This document shows positions 40,860 to 50,177 of a DNA stretch of 64,000 bases, piece by piece; position 1 is the first letter of the stretch, and each line of letters starts with the position of its first letter. Source of the stretch: Celeribacter halophilus (lineage in GTDB: Bacteria; Pseudomonadota; Alphaproteobacteria; Rhodobacterales; Rhodobacteraceae); NCBI RefSeq assembly GCF_900114135.1, contig NZ_FORY01000010.1, positions 15,203 to 79,202 of the forward strand. The letters run 5' to 3'. The translations under genes were made by a program, and so were the position numbers. The notes under the pieces were generated by a model. That model was not told the origin of the DNA. It made no database searches and saw nothing but the letters and a program-made list of their open reading frames with translations.

Positions 40860-42781
40860 GCGCGGCTCCTCTCGGTGCTCTCGTCTTCCTTGCCCACCAG
40901 AGGCAGGGTGCGGAAGCGTTCGCGGATGGTGTTGCGTTGCGAGCTCGGGTAGGCGTCGAGCGGCGGCACGGCCCCGTGCAGGGCAAAGAGCATCACATCC
41001 CGCGCAATCGGAGCGGCCACGGAGGACCCGCCGCCGCCATGTTCCACCACAACGGAGACGGCGTAGCGCGGCGCATCATAGGGGGCGTAAGAGACGAAGA
41101 GGGCGTGGTCGCGCTCTTCCCACGGGACGTTCTTGTTGTTGACCACAGTGTTGCGGACCTGAGAGGTGCCTGTCTTGCCCGCCATGTGCTGGGTTTCATC
41201 CGCGATGCGGGAGGCATAGGCCGTGCCTCTGTTGGAATTGAGCACTTCGAACATGCCCTGACGCACGGAGCGCAGCATGTTTTCGTTGATCCCCAACTCA
41301 CCGCCGCCGCGGACCGGCTGTTCCATCCCGTCGATAGAGCGGACGAGGCGGGGCACAACTTCGCGATTGGTGGCAACGCGAGCGGTCATCACGGCCAGTT
41401 GCAAGGGGGTCGTCAGGACAAAGCCCTGTCCGATGGCGGCGTTCAGACTGTCGCCGACCACCCATTCCGCACCGCGATTGGCGAGTTTCCATTGTTTGTC
41501 GGGCATGAGGCCGGAGCTGATCCCCGACAGGGGCAGGTCATAGGATTCGCCCAGTCCGAGCCGCCGTCCCATTTTGGCGATGTTCTCGATTCCGGTCCGT
41601 TGCGCCATTTCGTAGTAATAGACATCGCAGGAGTGGCGCAGGGAGGCGGCGAGGTTCATATTGCCGTGGCCTGCGCGTTTCCAGCAGTGGAAGCGGCGGG
41701 AGCCGACCTCGACATGGCCGAGGCAGCGCACGGTTTCGTCGGGGGTGACAACGCCCGCTTCGAGAGCGGCAAGGGCGGTGACCAGTTTGAAGGTCGATCC
41801 GGGCGGATAGGCGCCTTGCACCGCTTTGCCGGGCAGGGGGCGGTGGTCGTTTTCCAGCAGCGCATTGTAATCGGCCACTGAGATACCGCGCACGAAGAGG
41901 TTCGGGTCAAAGGACGGTGTCGATCCGGCCGCGATGATGTCGCCGGTTTCCACGTCCAGCACCACGGCGGCGGCACTTTCGCCCCCCAGTCGGGCCTGCA
42001 CAAAGTTCTGCACCTTGTGGTCGAGGGTCAGCTGGATATTGGCGCCCGGCTGGCCTTCCTGACGGTCGATTTCGCGGATGATCCGCCCGTGGACGTTCTG
42101 TTCCACGCGCAAGATGCCGGCCTTGCCTTTGAGCACGTCTTCCATCCGGTGCTCGACGCCGGATTTGCCAAGCTGGAAATCGGGGATGTGGTAGATCGGG
42201 TCGACCTCTTCCATCTGTGACAGGGCATAGTCGGAGACGGGGCCGACATAGCCCACCAGATGCGCGAAATCGCCTTTGAGCGGGTAGTGGCGCGACAGGC
42301 CGACCTCCGGCGTGATGCCGGGAAGCGCCGGGCCGTTGGCAGCGACGGCGGAGAACTGTTCCCATGTCAGCCGGTCCGCGATGGTGATCGGGGTGGAGGG
42401 GCCGATCTTGCGGTTTTTGAGATCGTCGCGCACGCGGGCCTGTTCGGCGGGGGTCAGGCCGATGAGGCGCTCCAGCTCGGCCAGCACCTTGTCGAGCTCC
42501 TGTGCATCCTGTTTGCGGATCACGACTTTGAAGGTCTGTTCGTTCTCCGCCAGAGCGGTGCCGTTGCGGTCATAGATCAGACCGCGCGCGGGGGGGAGAA
42601 GCTGGATCTTGATGCGGTTCTCTTCGGCCAGAAGGCGAAACTGGTCGGCCTGATCGACCTGCAAAAAGCGCATCCTGAGCCCCAGAACCCCCATGAAGGC
42701 AAGCTGGGAGGCGCCAAGAAACAGTGCGCGCCGCGTGACCTTGCGCGCCGAGGCGGCATTTTCTGTGGGGGAACGTTTCAT
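40856..42781 (-). CDS. mrdA: Penicillin-binding protein 2 (peptidoglycan transpeptidase)
   Basis: A protein of 641 residues. One N-terminal transmembrane segment (about residues 22-42), a PBP dimerisation domain, then a transpeptidase domain with the catalytic SxxK motif in PPGSTFKLVTAL (about residue 330), SCDVYYYEMA and KTGTSQVRN. It crosslinks sidewall peptidoglycan during elongation, with RodA as its glycan polymerase. The start overlaps mreD by four bases and its end overlaps rodA by four. Full length; all motifs intact. Confidence 0.96.
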   Translation of the reverse strand: MKRSPTENAASARKVTRRALFLGASQLAFMGVLGLRMRFLQVDQADQFRLLAEENRIKIQLLPPARGLIYDRNGTALAENEQTFKVVIRKQDAQELDKVLAELERLIGLTPAEQARVRDDLKNRKIGPSTPITIADRLTWEQFSAVAANGPALPGITPEVGLSRHYPLKGDFAHLVGYVGPVSDYALSQMEEVDPIYHIPDFQLGKSGVEHRMEDVLKGKAGILRVEQNVHGRIIREIDRQEGQPGANIQLTLDHKVQNFVQARLGGESAAAVVLDVETGDIIAAGSTPSFDPNLFVRGISVADYNALLENDHRPLPGKAVQGAYPPGSTFKLVTALAALEAGVVTPDETVRCLGHVEVGSRRFHCWKRAGHGNMNLAASLRHSCDVYYYEMAQRTGIENIAKMGRRLGLGESYDLPLSGISSGLMPDKQWKLANRGAEWVVGDSLNAAIGQGFVLTTPLQLAVMTARVATNREVVPRLVRSIDGMEQPVRGGGELGINENMLRSVRQGMFEVLNSNRGTAYASRIADETQHMAGKTGTSQVRNTVVNNKNVPWEERDHALFVSYAPYDAPRYAVSVVVEHGGGGSSVAAPIARDVMLFALHGAVPPLDAYPSSQRNTIRERFRTLPLVGKEDESTERSRA

Positions 42782-43317
42782 CGCACATACCTCATTTCAT
42801 CGGCTTCGGCGGGGCTGATTTTGGTCATGCCGAATCCGTAGCGCGACAGGGCCACCACCACCGGATAGCTGAGAAGTGTCGAGACCTGTCCCATAATGGC
42901 AAGCCCCAGCGAGCTTTGGTCCACCATGAACAGCGCGAGGCAGAGCCGGTAACCTAGCGCCATGGCCAGCATCACACCGGCCACCATCGCCCATTCGATC
43001 GCAAAGGGCAGATCGCGCGAAATCGGCTCGCGCCGGCGCAGGAATTCCAGTCCCAGCACACTGAGCAGTGTCCATAGACCCGGCGGGCGCAGAAAGATGA
43101 AATCAGCCAGAAGGATCACTGGCGCGACCAGAAACACCGGTACATAATCGGGACGCCGGAGCACCCATGCAAAAGCCACGGACAGGATCAGATCCGGTCC
43201 CGGCCAGCTTGCTGCACCGACTTTCAGAGGCAGAAGATAGAAAAACGTCACCAAAGCTGCGACGAGCAGAAACCCTGCGCGGAAGGACCATGTGCGAACC
43301 GTGCGCGGATCAACCAT
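42778..43317 (-). CDS. mreD: Rod shape-determining protein MreD
   Basis: A small membrane protein of 179 residues with about five transmembrane helices (FRAGFLLVAALVTFFYLLPL first). MreD is poorly conserved in sequence; it is recognised mainly by size, topology and position between mreC and mrdA. The RRPDYVPVFLVAPVILLADFI stretch fits. The start at 43317 is chosen over 43392 because it overlaps mreC by only eight bases and matches family length. It links MreC to the elongasome in the inner membrane. Confidence 0.9.
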   Translation of the reverse strand: MVDPRTVRTWSFRAGFLLVAALVTFFYLLPLKVGAASWPGPDLILSVAFAWVLRRPDYVPVFLVAPVILLADFIFLRPPGLWTLLSVLGLEFLRRREPISRDLPFAIEWAMVAGVMLAMALGYRLCLALFMVDQSSLGLAIMGQVSTLLSYPVVVALSRYGFGMTKISPAEADEMRYVR

Positions 43318-44239
43318 CTTCGGGCGCTCCGTCCTGCTCCGGCTCTGCGCCTGCATTGGCATCGGCTGCGGCATCCACAGGGTCAGAGGCAATCAGGCCA
43401 CCCGGATCGGTGATACGTTCGCTCTCATGGGTCCGCAAAACGCGCAGATAGTCGAGCCGTTCATAATCGGCCGCCAAGATCACGCGCAGGCGACGATCCG
43501 GACCTTTGGCCACCTGACCGATCAACAGCCCCGGCGGAAAGACCCCGCCGTCACCGGAGGAGACCACGCGATCGCCCGGACGGACAAGCTCGGGCGTTTC
43601 AATGAAATCGAGCGAAGGGCGAATGGTGTTGTCCCCCGACAGGATCGCGCGTTGTCCAGAGGGTTGGATTGTTACCGGAAGGCGGGAATTACTGTCGGTA
43701 AGAAGAATCACCCGCGCCGTATTTTGGCCCACGCCGGAAATCCGGCCCACCAGACCGATCCCGTCCATCGTCGCCCAGCCGTCGCGAATCCCGTCCCGAG
43801 CACCAACATTCAAAAGCACGGACTGGCGGAAGGGCGAGCCGCTGTCGGCCATCACAACGCCAGTGACATAGGTGTAGCGCGGGTCGATCCGCACCTTGTT
43901 CAGATCAAGGAGCTTGGCGTTTTTCTGCTCAAGCTGGAGGGCCGCTTCCTTCCACGCCTGCATCTGGCGCAATTCGTTGCGCAATTCCTGATTTTGTTCG
44001 TAAAGTCGTTGATAACTCTCGAAATTCTCGATCATATCGACGGTTTTCGTCACCGGCACCAAGGCCCATTCAAAGGAGGGCACAACCCTGTCCACGAGAT
44101 TGGCACGCAGCCGCTCGACGCGCGGGCTGTCGATGCGCCAGAGGATGAACAGACCCATCAGGCACAGCAACATGATCCCGATCAGCAAACGCCGGATCGG
44201 GCGGACGTAGGTCTCCGCATTGCCCTTGTCTCTGGCCAA
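43310..44239 (-). CDS. mreC: Rod shape-determining protein MreC
   Basis: A protein of 309 residues: short cytosolic N-terminus, one transmembrane segment (residues 19-37), a coiled coil (about 68-112, YQRLYEQNQELRNELRQMQA) and the periplasmic beta-sandwich with GSPFRQSVLLNVGARDGI and GLVGRISGVGQNTARVILLTD. MreC scaffolds the elongasome between MreB and PBP2. A C-terminal tail rich in Asp, Ala and Glu (ITDPGGLIASDPVDAA) follows. It lies 50 bp after mreB and overlaps mreD by eight. Confidence 0.95.
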   Translation of the reverse strand: MARDKGNAETYVRPIRRLLIGIMLLCLMGLFILWRIDSPRVERLRANLVDRVVPSFEWALVPVTKTVDMIENFESYQRLYEQNQELRNELRQMQAWKEAALQLEQKNAKLLDLNKVRIDPRYTYVTGVVMADSGSPFRQSVLLNVGARDGIRDGWATMDGIGLVGRISGVGQNTARVILLTDSNSRLPVTIQPSGQRAILSGDNTIRPSLDFIETPELVRPGDRVVSSGDGGVFPPGLLIGQVAKGPDRRLRVILAADYERLDYLRVLRTHESERITDPGGLIASDPVDAAADANAGAEPEQDGAPEDG

Positions 44240-44289
44240 ACTGTCCTCCGGTTCAGGCCGCCCGAGGCGCGCCTAATCGGCGCAGGCCC

Positions 44290-45345
<1,056 letters not shown>

Positions 45346-45474
45346 TCAAGCCGCAAAAAGGGGAGAATCCCCCGTATCGGCAGACTTATAGGGGGCGCGG
45401 GGCTGGGGGAAAAGGGGCGGCATAGTCCGAGATGGCAAGGAACCGCCACTTTCCGCCTGTGATGACTGGTTTGT

Positions 45475-45516
45475 GAAACCTGCGCTGGCCTTTGCGCTGG
45501 CCTTTGCGCAGGTTTC
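45475..45516. repeat. Large inverted repeat with internal tandem repeat
   Basis: GAAACCTGCGC and GCGCAGGTTTC form a perfect 11-bp stem around a 20-base loop. The sequence GCGCTGGCCTTT is repeated twice in tandem inside (12-bp period). It lies between mreB (start 45327) and the end of the MDR gene (45567). Could end MDR transcription or be a recombination hot spot. Confidence 0.5.
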
Positions 45517-45566
45517 AGAGCCGTTTCCGGCTTGCCTATTCGGGTCGTGTGGTCCGGCGCCTGTTC

Positions 45567-46544
45567 TCAGGCGCGCAAGAGCACCTTGCCTTTGCGTCCC
45601 GGCGTCTGGGCCGCCTGCATCGCGGCGGGGGCGTCGGAAAGGTCTAAGATGGCCTCGACATCCAGCGGAAGTTTGCCTTGTGCGGCCAGTGTGACCAGTT
45701 CGGAGATCAGCGCCTTGCGCGTTTCGGGGGCCATATGTTGCGAGACTTTCGCACCCCAGAAGCCTTTGACCGTGATGTGTTTGAAGATGAGCTGGCCCGA
45801 ATTCAGGATCATGTCGCCACCGTCGGCGGTGCCGAAGGTCACGAGCAGGCCTTCCCAGCCCAGCAGGTCGACGAGATCATTGGCAGTGCTGCCCCCGACA
45901 CTGTCGATGGCGATTTGGGCCCCTTGTTCACCGATGATGGATTTGGCCTGCTCCTTCCAGTCGGTCTGATCGGTCGAGACCACGTTTTGCACACCGCTGG
46001 CGCGCAATTCCTCGGCGGCGGCTTGGCGGCGGACGATGTTGACCACATGGATGCCGCGGGTTTTGGCCAGCGTGTCGATGATCTTGCCCACCGCCCCGTT
46101 GGCGGCGGTTTGCACGATCCAGTCGCCGGCTTTCGCCTTGGCAAATTCCAACAGCGAGATGGCGGAGAAGGGCATGGCGACGAGTTGGGCGGCGTCTTCG
46201 TCCGACACGGCGTCAGGCAGGGGCAGGACGGAGGCGGCGGGGGCGGTGAAATAGTCGGCCCATGTGCCCATCGTGCCAGCCACGGTGACACGTTTGCCGA
46301 CCAGCGCGCTGTCGACCTCGGGACCGACGGCTTCAATCACCCCCACGGCTTCGGTGCCGCCGGTGGCAGGCAGGTCCGGTTTGACGCCATATTCGCCGCG
46401 CACGGTCCAGAGATCGTGGTTGTGGATCGCAGAGAGAATTGTTCGCACCAGCACCTCGCCGGTCTGGGGCACGGGCGTGTCGGTTTCGGTGACAGTGATG
46501 ACTTCGGCGGGATCGCCAAAGGTGGCATGGGTTGCGCTGCGCAT
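45567..46544 (-). CDS. Zinc-independent MDR-family oxidoreductase
   Basis: A protein of 325 residues. GroES-like N-terminal part with VLVRTILSAIHNHDLWTVRG and GTEAVGVIEAVG, then a Rossmann NADPH domain with TAANGAVGKIIDTLAKTRG. No zinc-binding Cys/His set is visible, placing it with quinone oxidoreductase and enoyl-reductase (ETR/MECR-like) enzymes. It reduces an activated double bond of unknown substrate. It lies on the same strand as leuA (127 bp upstream) but with no obvious relation. Confidence 0.85.
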   Translation of the reverse strand: MRSATHATFGDPAEVITVTETDTPVPQTGEVLVRTILSAIHNHDLWTVRGEYGVKPDLPATGGTEAVGVIEAVGPEVDSALVGKRVTVAGTMGTWADYFTAPAASVLPLPDAVSDEDAAQLVAMPFSAISLLEFAKAKAGDWIVQTAANGAVGKIIDTLAKTRGIHVVNIVRRQAAAEELRASGVQNVVSTDQTDWKEQAKSIIGEQGAQIAIDSVGGSTANDLVDLLGWEGLLVTFGTADGGDMILNSGQLIFKHITVKGFWGAKVSQHMAPETRKALISELVTLAAQGKLPLDVEAILDLSDAPAAMQAAQTPGRKGKVLLRA

Positions 46545-46671
46545 AGGTGGCTCCAGTGGGCTATGTGTCTTTGTGTCTTGTGAGCAGAGCTAAGGCCTTG
46601 CCCGCACAAGACAAGGGGCGCACCAAGGCGCGCCCCTCGAAAAGTGAACCAGAGAGTTCAGAAAGCTGTGA

Positions 46672-48249
46672 TCAGCTTGCGTCGGTGTATTTGACCGTTT
46701 TCACATCCGCATCCGGTGCGGATTTCTCGCGCCGCACCAGAAGCCGGTTGACCGCGTTCACATAGGCTTTGGCCGAGGCCACAACCGTATCCGTGTCGGA
46801 GCTTTGGCCGGTGACGATCTTGCCATCCTCTTCGAGGCGCACGGAGACCGTGGCCTGCGCATCGGTGCCTTCGGTCACGGCGTGGACCTGATAGAGTTGC
46901 AGACGTGCGGTTGTCGGGAAGATGGACTTGATCGCCTTGAAGGTCGCGTCCACCGGACCGTCGCCCTGACAGGTCACCTGTTTTTCCTCGCCATCGACTT
47001 CGAGGATCAGATCGGCGGATTGCGGGGCTTCGGTGCCGCAGATCACGCGCAGGAACTTGACCTTGATGCGCTCGTTCTGGTCCGCCGCGCCCGCGTCACG
47101 CAACAGCGCGATCAGGTCGTCGTCGAACACTTCTTTCTTGCGATCGGCGAGATCCTTGAAGCGGACGAACACATCCTTGAGCTGGTTGTCCTCCATCGGA
47201 TAGCCCAGATCTTCGAGCTTGGCGCGCAGGGCGGCACGGCCCGAGTGCTTGCCCAAGGGCAGGGAGGTGCCGGTCAGACCCACATCCTGCGGGCGCATGA
47301 TCTCGAAGGTTTCCTTGTTCTTCAGCATCCCGTCCTGGTGAATGCCGCTCTCGTGGGCAAAGGCGTTCTTGCCGACGATAGCCTTGTTGAACTGCACGGG
47401 GAAACCGGAGACCTGGGAGACGCGCCGCGAGATGTTCATGATCTTGGTCGTATCGACGCCGGTGGTATAGGGCATGATGTCCCCACGCACTTTCAGCGCC
47501 ATGACCACTTCTTCCAGCGCGGTATTGCCCGCGCGTTCGCCCAGACCGTTGATCGTGCATTCGATCTGGCGCGCGCCAGCCTCGACAGCCGCCAGAGCAT
47601 TGGCGGTCGCCATGCCCAGATCGTTGTGACAGTGGGTCGCAAAGATGATCTCGTCGGCACCGGGCACACGTTCGAGCAGCATCTCGATGATCGCGGCGGA
47701 TTCGCGCGGGGTGGTATAACCCACAGTGTCGGGAATGTTGATCGTGGTGGCACCGGCCTTGATCGCAATCTCGACCACGCGGCAAAGATAGTCATGCTCC
47801 GTGCGGATCGCATCCATCGGAGACCATTGCACATTGTCCGTCAGGTTGCGGGCATGGGTCACGGTCTCGTGGATCTTGTCGGCCATCTCGTCCATCGAAA
47901 GAGCGGTGATCTCGCGGTGCTGGGGCGAGGTGCCGATAAAGGTGTGAATGCGCGGCTGGGCGGCGTGTTTGACCGCTTCCATACAGCGGTCAATGTCGCG
48001 GATGCTGGCGCGTGCCAGACCGCAGATCACGGAATTCTTCGAGTTCTTGGCAATATCCCTGACCGCTTCAAAGTCCCCTTCGGAGGCAATCGGAAAGCCC
48101 GCTTCGATGATGTCCACGCCCATTTCGTCGAGCATGGAGGCAATCTCGAGCTTTTCGTTATGGCTCATCGTGGCACCGGGGCTTTGTTCGCCGTCGCGCA
48201 GAGTCGTGTCGAAAATCAGGACGCGGTCCTGTTTGGATGTATTGGTCAT
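46672..48249 (-). CDS. leuA: 2-isopropylmalate synthase LeuA
   Basis: A protein of 525 residues. The HMGL-type catalytic barrel starts FDTTLRDGEQSPGATM (residues 14-29) and includes the metal-binding HCHNDLGMATANAL. The C-terminal LeuA dimerisation/regulatory domain (from about residue 390) gives leucine feedback inhibition. It condenses acetyl-CoA with 2-oxoisovalerate, the first committed step of leucine synthesis. A leucine-rich leader peptide and nested stems lie upstream, so expression is probably controlled by leucyl-tRNA supply. SD AGAGAG lies eight bases before the ATG. Confidence 0.96.
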   Translation of the reverse strand: MTNTSKQDRVLIFDTTLRDGEQSPGATMSHNEKLEIASMLDEMGVDIIEAGFPIASEGDFEAVRDIAKNSKNSVICGLARASIRDIDRCMEAVKHAAQPRIHTFIGTSPQHREITALSMDEMADKIHETVTHARNLTDNVQWSPMDAIRTEHDYLCRVVEIAIKAGATTINIPDTVGYTTPRESAAIIEMLLERVPGADEIIFATHCHNDLGMATANALAAVEAGARQIECTINGLGERAGNTALEEVVMALKVRGDIMPYTTGVDTTKIMNISRRVSQVSGFPVQFNKAIVGKNAFAHESGIHQDGMLKNKETFEIMRPQDVGLTGTSLPLGKHSGRAALRAKLEDLGYPMEDNQLKDVFVRFKDLADRKKEVFDDDLIALLRDAGAADQNERIKVKFLRVICGTEAPQSADLILEVDGEEKQVTCQGDGPVDATFKAIKSIFPTTARLQLYQVHAVTEGTDAQATVSVRLEEDGKIVTGQSSDTDTVVASAKAYVNAVNRLLVRREKSAPDADVKTVKYTDAS

Positions 48250-48269
48250 TTTGAAATCTCTCTTATGGT

Positions 48270-48343
48270 CCTTAGCGTTGCGATCCGGCGCATCTGGTCA
48301 CCTCTGAGCATCGCGCCGACGGCACGCTCAGAGGCAGCTAAGG
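48270..48343 (-). promoter_or_regulatory. Nested stems of the leuA leader (attenuator-like)
   Basis: Inner stem CCTCTGAGC (48301-48309) with GCTCAGAGG (48326-48334), perfect 9 bp. Outer stem CCTTAGC (48270-48276) with GCTAAGG (48337-48343), 7 bp. The outer 5' arm is formed by the Leu25-Ser26 codons of the leader peptide, the 3' arm lies just before the leuA ribosome site. A ribosome stalled at the leucine codons would open the outer stem. No T-run, so control of translation or of Rho is more likely than an intrinsic terminator. Confidence 0.55.
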
Positions 48344-48414
48344 AGAAGAAGCTCACGACGAAGGGCTGCGCGGGTGCGCAGGGGCAGGGTGGAGATATGT
48401 GCCTTATTCGTCAT
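48328..48414 (-). CDS. leuL: Leucine-rich leader peptide of leuA
   Basis: A 28-codon frame too short for routine gene finding. Start ATG at 48414, stop TGA at 48328. It encodes a peptide with eight leucines, four of them consecutive (ELLLLSCL at the end). This is the typical form of attenuation leader peptides for leucine genes in proteobacteria. A -10-like TATATT lies at 48423-48428 on the minus strand, about eight bases before the ATG, so the message may be leaderless, as is known for the trpL leader of Sinorhizobium. The nested stems that overlap its last codons support a regulatory role. The peptide product itself probably has no function. Confidence 0.7.
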   Translation of the reverse strand: MTNKAHISTLPLRTRAALRRELLLLSCL

Positions 48415-48481
48415 GAGGGTGGAATATACTGTCTGAGGTCCGGTTGAAAACCCCAAATTCTCTGTCAGAGGCATTTCTTGC

Positions 48482-48513
48482 CGGAAGGCGGTGCGGTTCA
48501 ACCCCGCCTTCCG
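48482..48513 (-). terminator. Hairpin after the MORN gene
   Basis: CGGAAGGCGG and CCGCCTTCCG form a perfect 10-bp stem with a 12-base loop, 28 bases after the MORN stop. On the minus strand the T-run precedes the stem, so it is not a textbook intrinsic terminator, but no other structure is better placed. Confidence 0.4.
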
Positions 48514-48540
48514 TAGAAAAAACCGTTTTGCAATAGGGCT

Positions 48541-49980
48541 TTACTCCGCAGGTGCGGTGTCGGCCTCAGCTTCGGGTTTGTCCTCGGAGACCAACGCCCC
48601 GTCCACCCATTCACCGGAGACCACCTTGCCGTCGGCATAGGTGATGGTGCCGTGGCCGTTGGATTTTCCCGCGACGAACATGCCCTCGAACACATCGCCA
48701 TTGGCATAGGTTGCCTTGCCTTGGCCCTGAATTTCGCCAGCTTTCCATTCACCCGTGTAGGTGAAGCCGGAAGACATGGTGATCGTGCCGATGCCTTCGC
48801 GTTTACCGGCAACGTAATCGCCTTCGTAAACAGTGCCGTCGGGATAGGTGCCTTTGCCCTTGCCCTGACGCTGGCCATCGACCCAGTCGCCCTCATAGAT
48901 GTAACCATCGGGATAGGTCATCTTGCCCTTGCCGTGGTTCTGCGCGTTCTGGAATTCGCCTTCATAGACCAGCCCGCCCGCATAGCGCGCCACGCCTGTG
49001 CCGTCGATCACGCCGTATTTCCATTCGCCCTCATAGGTCGTGCCGTTCGGGTAGGTGATCTTGCCTTGCCCGTGGGAAAGGTCGTCAAGGAATTCTCCGA
49101 TATAGACAGACCCGTCGGGATAGGTCACTTGCCCCTGCCCCTCGATCCGGCCTTGGGTCCATTCACCGACATAGAGATAGCCGTCCGCACCGGTGAAGGT
49201 GCCTTGTCCGTCGCGCTTGTCGTCGTCGAATTCGCCCTCATAGACATCGCCATTGGCATAGGTCACCTTGCCCGTGCCCTGACGTTTGCCGCCGACCAGC
49301 TCGCCCACATAGACGTCGCCGTTGGGCTGGGTGATCGTGCCTGTGCCGTTGCACTGGTTGTCGACCCACTGGCAATCGAGAATCATGCCCTCGTCCGTGA
49401 CCAGAACGCCTTGACCGTGCCGCTGGTCGCGGGCCAGTTCGCCCTCATAGGTGGCGCCTTCGGGGTAGGTGATCTTGCCCTTGCCCTCCTTGACGCCATT
49501 GACCCAGCCGCCTTCGTAGATATAGCCCGTGGGGCTTTCCAGTCGGCCCTGCCCGTGATGTTTGGCGGAGAGGAAGCCGCCCTCGTATTTCACGCCATTG
49601 GCATAGACCGCAACGCCGGAGCCGGTGGCCTCGCCCTCGACCCAGTCGCCTTCGTAGGTGCCGCCATCGGCATAGGTGATCTTGCCATAGCCGTGGGGTT
49701 TGCCCTTGTCGAAAGCGCCTTCATAGACCGATCCGTCGGTGAAACGCGCAATCCCCTGACCCTTGATCTCGCCCATGACCCATTCGCCGGTATATTCGTA
49801 GCCGTTGGGCAGGGTGTAGGTGCCGACGCCGTCGCGCAGCCCCTCTTTGAACGTCCCTTCGTAAATGCCGCCGTCTTCGAACTGGTGGGTCTCGACCGCT
49901 CCCGTGTCCTGTGCGTTCATGGTCAGGGGCATGGCCCCGATCATTGTTGCCGCGAAAAGCGTAATGCGCATCCGTGTCAC
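48541..49980 (-). CDS. Secreted MORN-repeat protein (about 19 repeats)
   Basis: A protein of 479 residues. Signal peptide (about residues 1-23, ITLFAATMIGAMPLTMNAQ), then nearly the whole length made of 23-residue MORN repeats of the form GxxYEGExxxGxxxGxGxxxxxxG; I count about 19. The eighth (ILDCQWVDNQCNG) is degenerate and carries the only two Cys of the mature protein, perhaps a disulfide. A 16-residue acidic tail ends the protein. MORN repeats often bind lipids or serve as membrane-linked scaffolds. Start GTG at 49980 (GGGA eight bases before) or ATG at 49971. Envelope role likely; function unknown. Confidence 0.85.
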   Translation of the reverse strand: MTRMRITLFAATMIGAMPLTMNAQDTGAVETHQFEDGGIYEGTFKEGLRDGVGTYTLPNGYEYTGEWVMGEIKGQGIARFTDGSVYEGAFDKGKPHGYGKITYADGGTYEGDWVEGEATGSGVAVYANGVKYEGGFLSAKHHGQGRLESPTGYIYEGGWVNGVKEGKGKITYPEGATYEGELARDQRHGQGVLVTDEGMILDCQWVDNQCNGTGTITQPNGDVYVGELVGGKRQGTGKVTYANGDVYEGEFDDDKRDGQGTFTGADGYLYVGEWTQGRIEGQGQVTYPDGSVYIGEFLDDLSHGQGKITYPNGTTYEGEWKYGVIDGTGVARYAGGLVYEGEFQNAQNHGKGKMTYPDGYIYEGDWVDGQRQGKGKGTYPDGTVYEGDYVAGKREGIGTITMSSGFTYTGEWKAGEIQGQGKATYANGDVFEGMFVAGKSNGHGTITYADGKVVSGEWVDGALVSEDKPEAEADTAPAE

Positions 49981-50177
49981 TATGTCTGTCCCATTCCAGA
50001 TGAGTTGCTGTCGGGGTCTGCCTGTGGCGTCCGTGGCGCTTAGGTGGACCTTGGCCCGTAGAGAGCCTGTCGCGCGCCAGACTAGGGGCTTGGGTCGCGG
50101 GCTTCAAATGTTTTTGGCATGAACGTCTTTCCCTTGGGCGTCATTCTGCTAAACCTTGGCCCGAGATATCAGGACGC

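Noticed and set aside
39732-40952. 406-residue plus-strand frame across rodA
   Set aside because: Shadow of rodA; low-complexity His/Gln/Asp-rich translation.
46804-48447. 547-residue plus-strand frame across leuA
   Set aside because: Shadow of leuA; composition is not protein-like.
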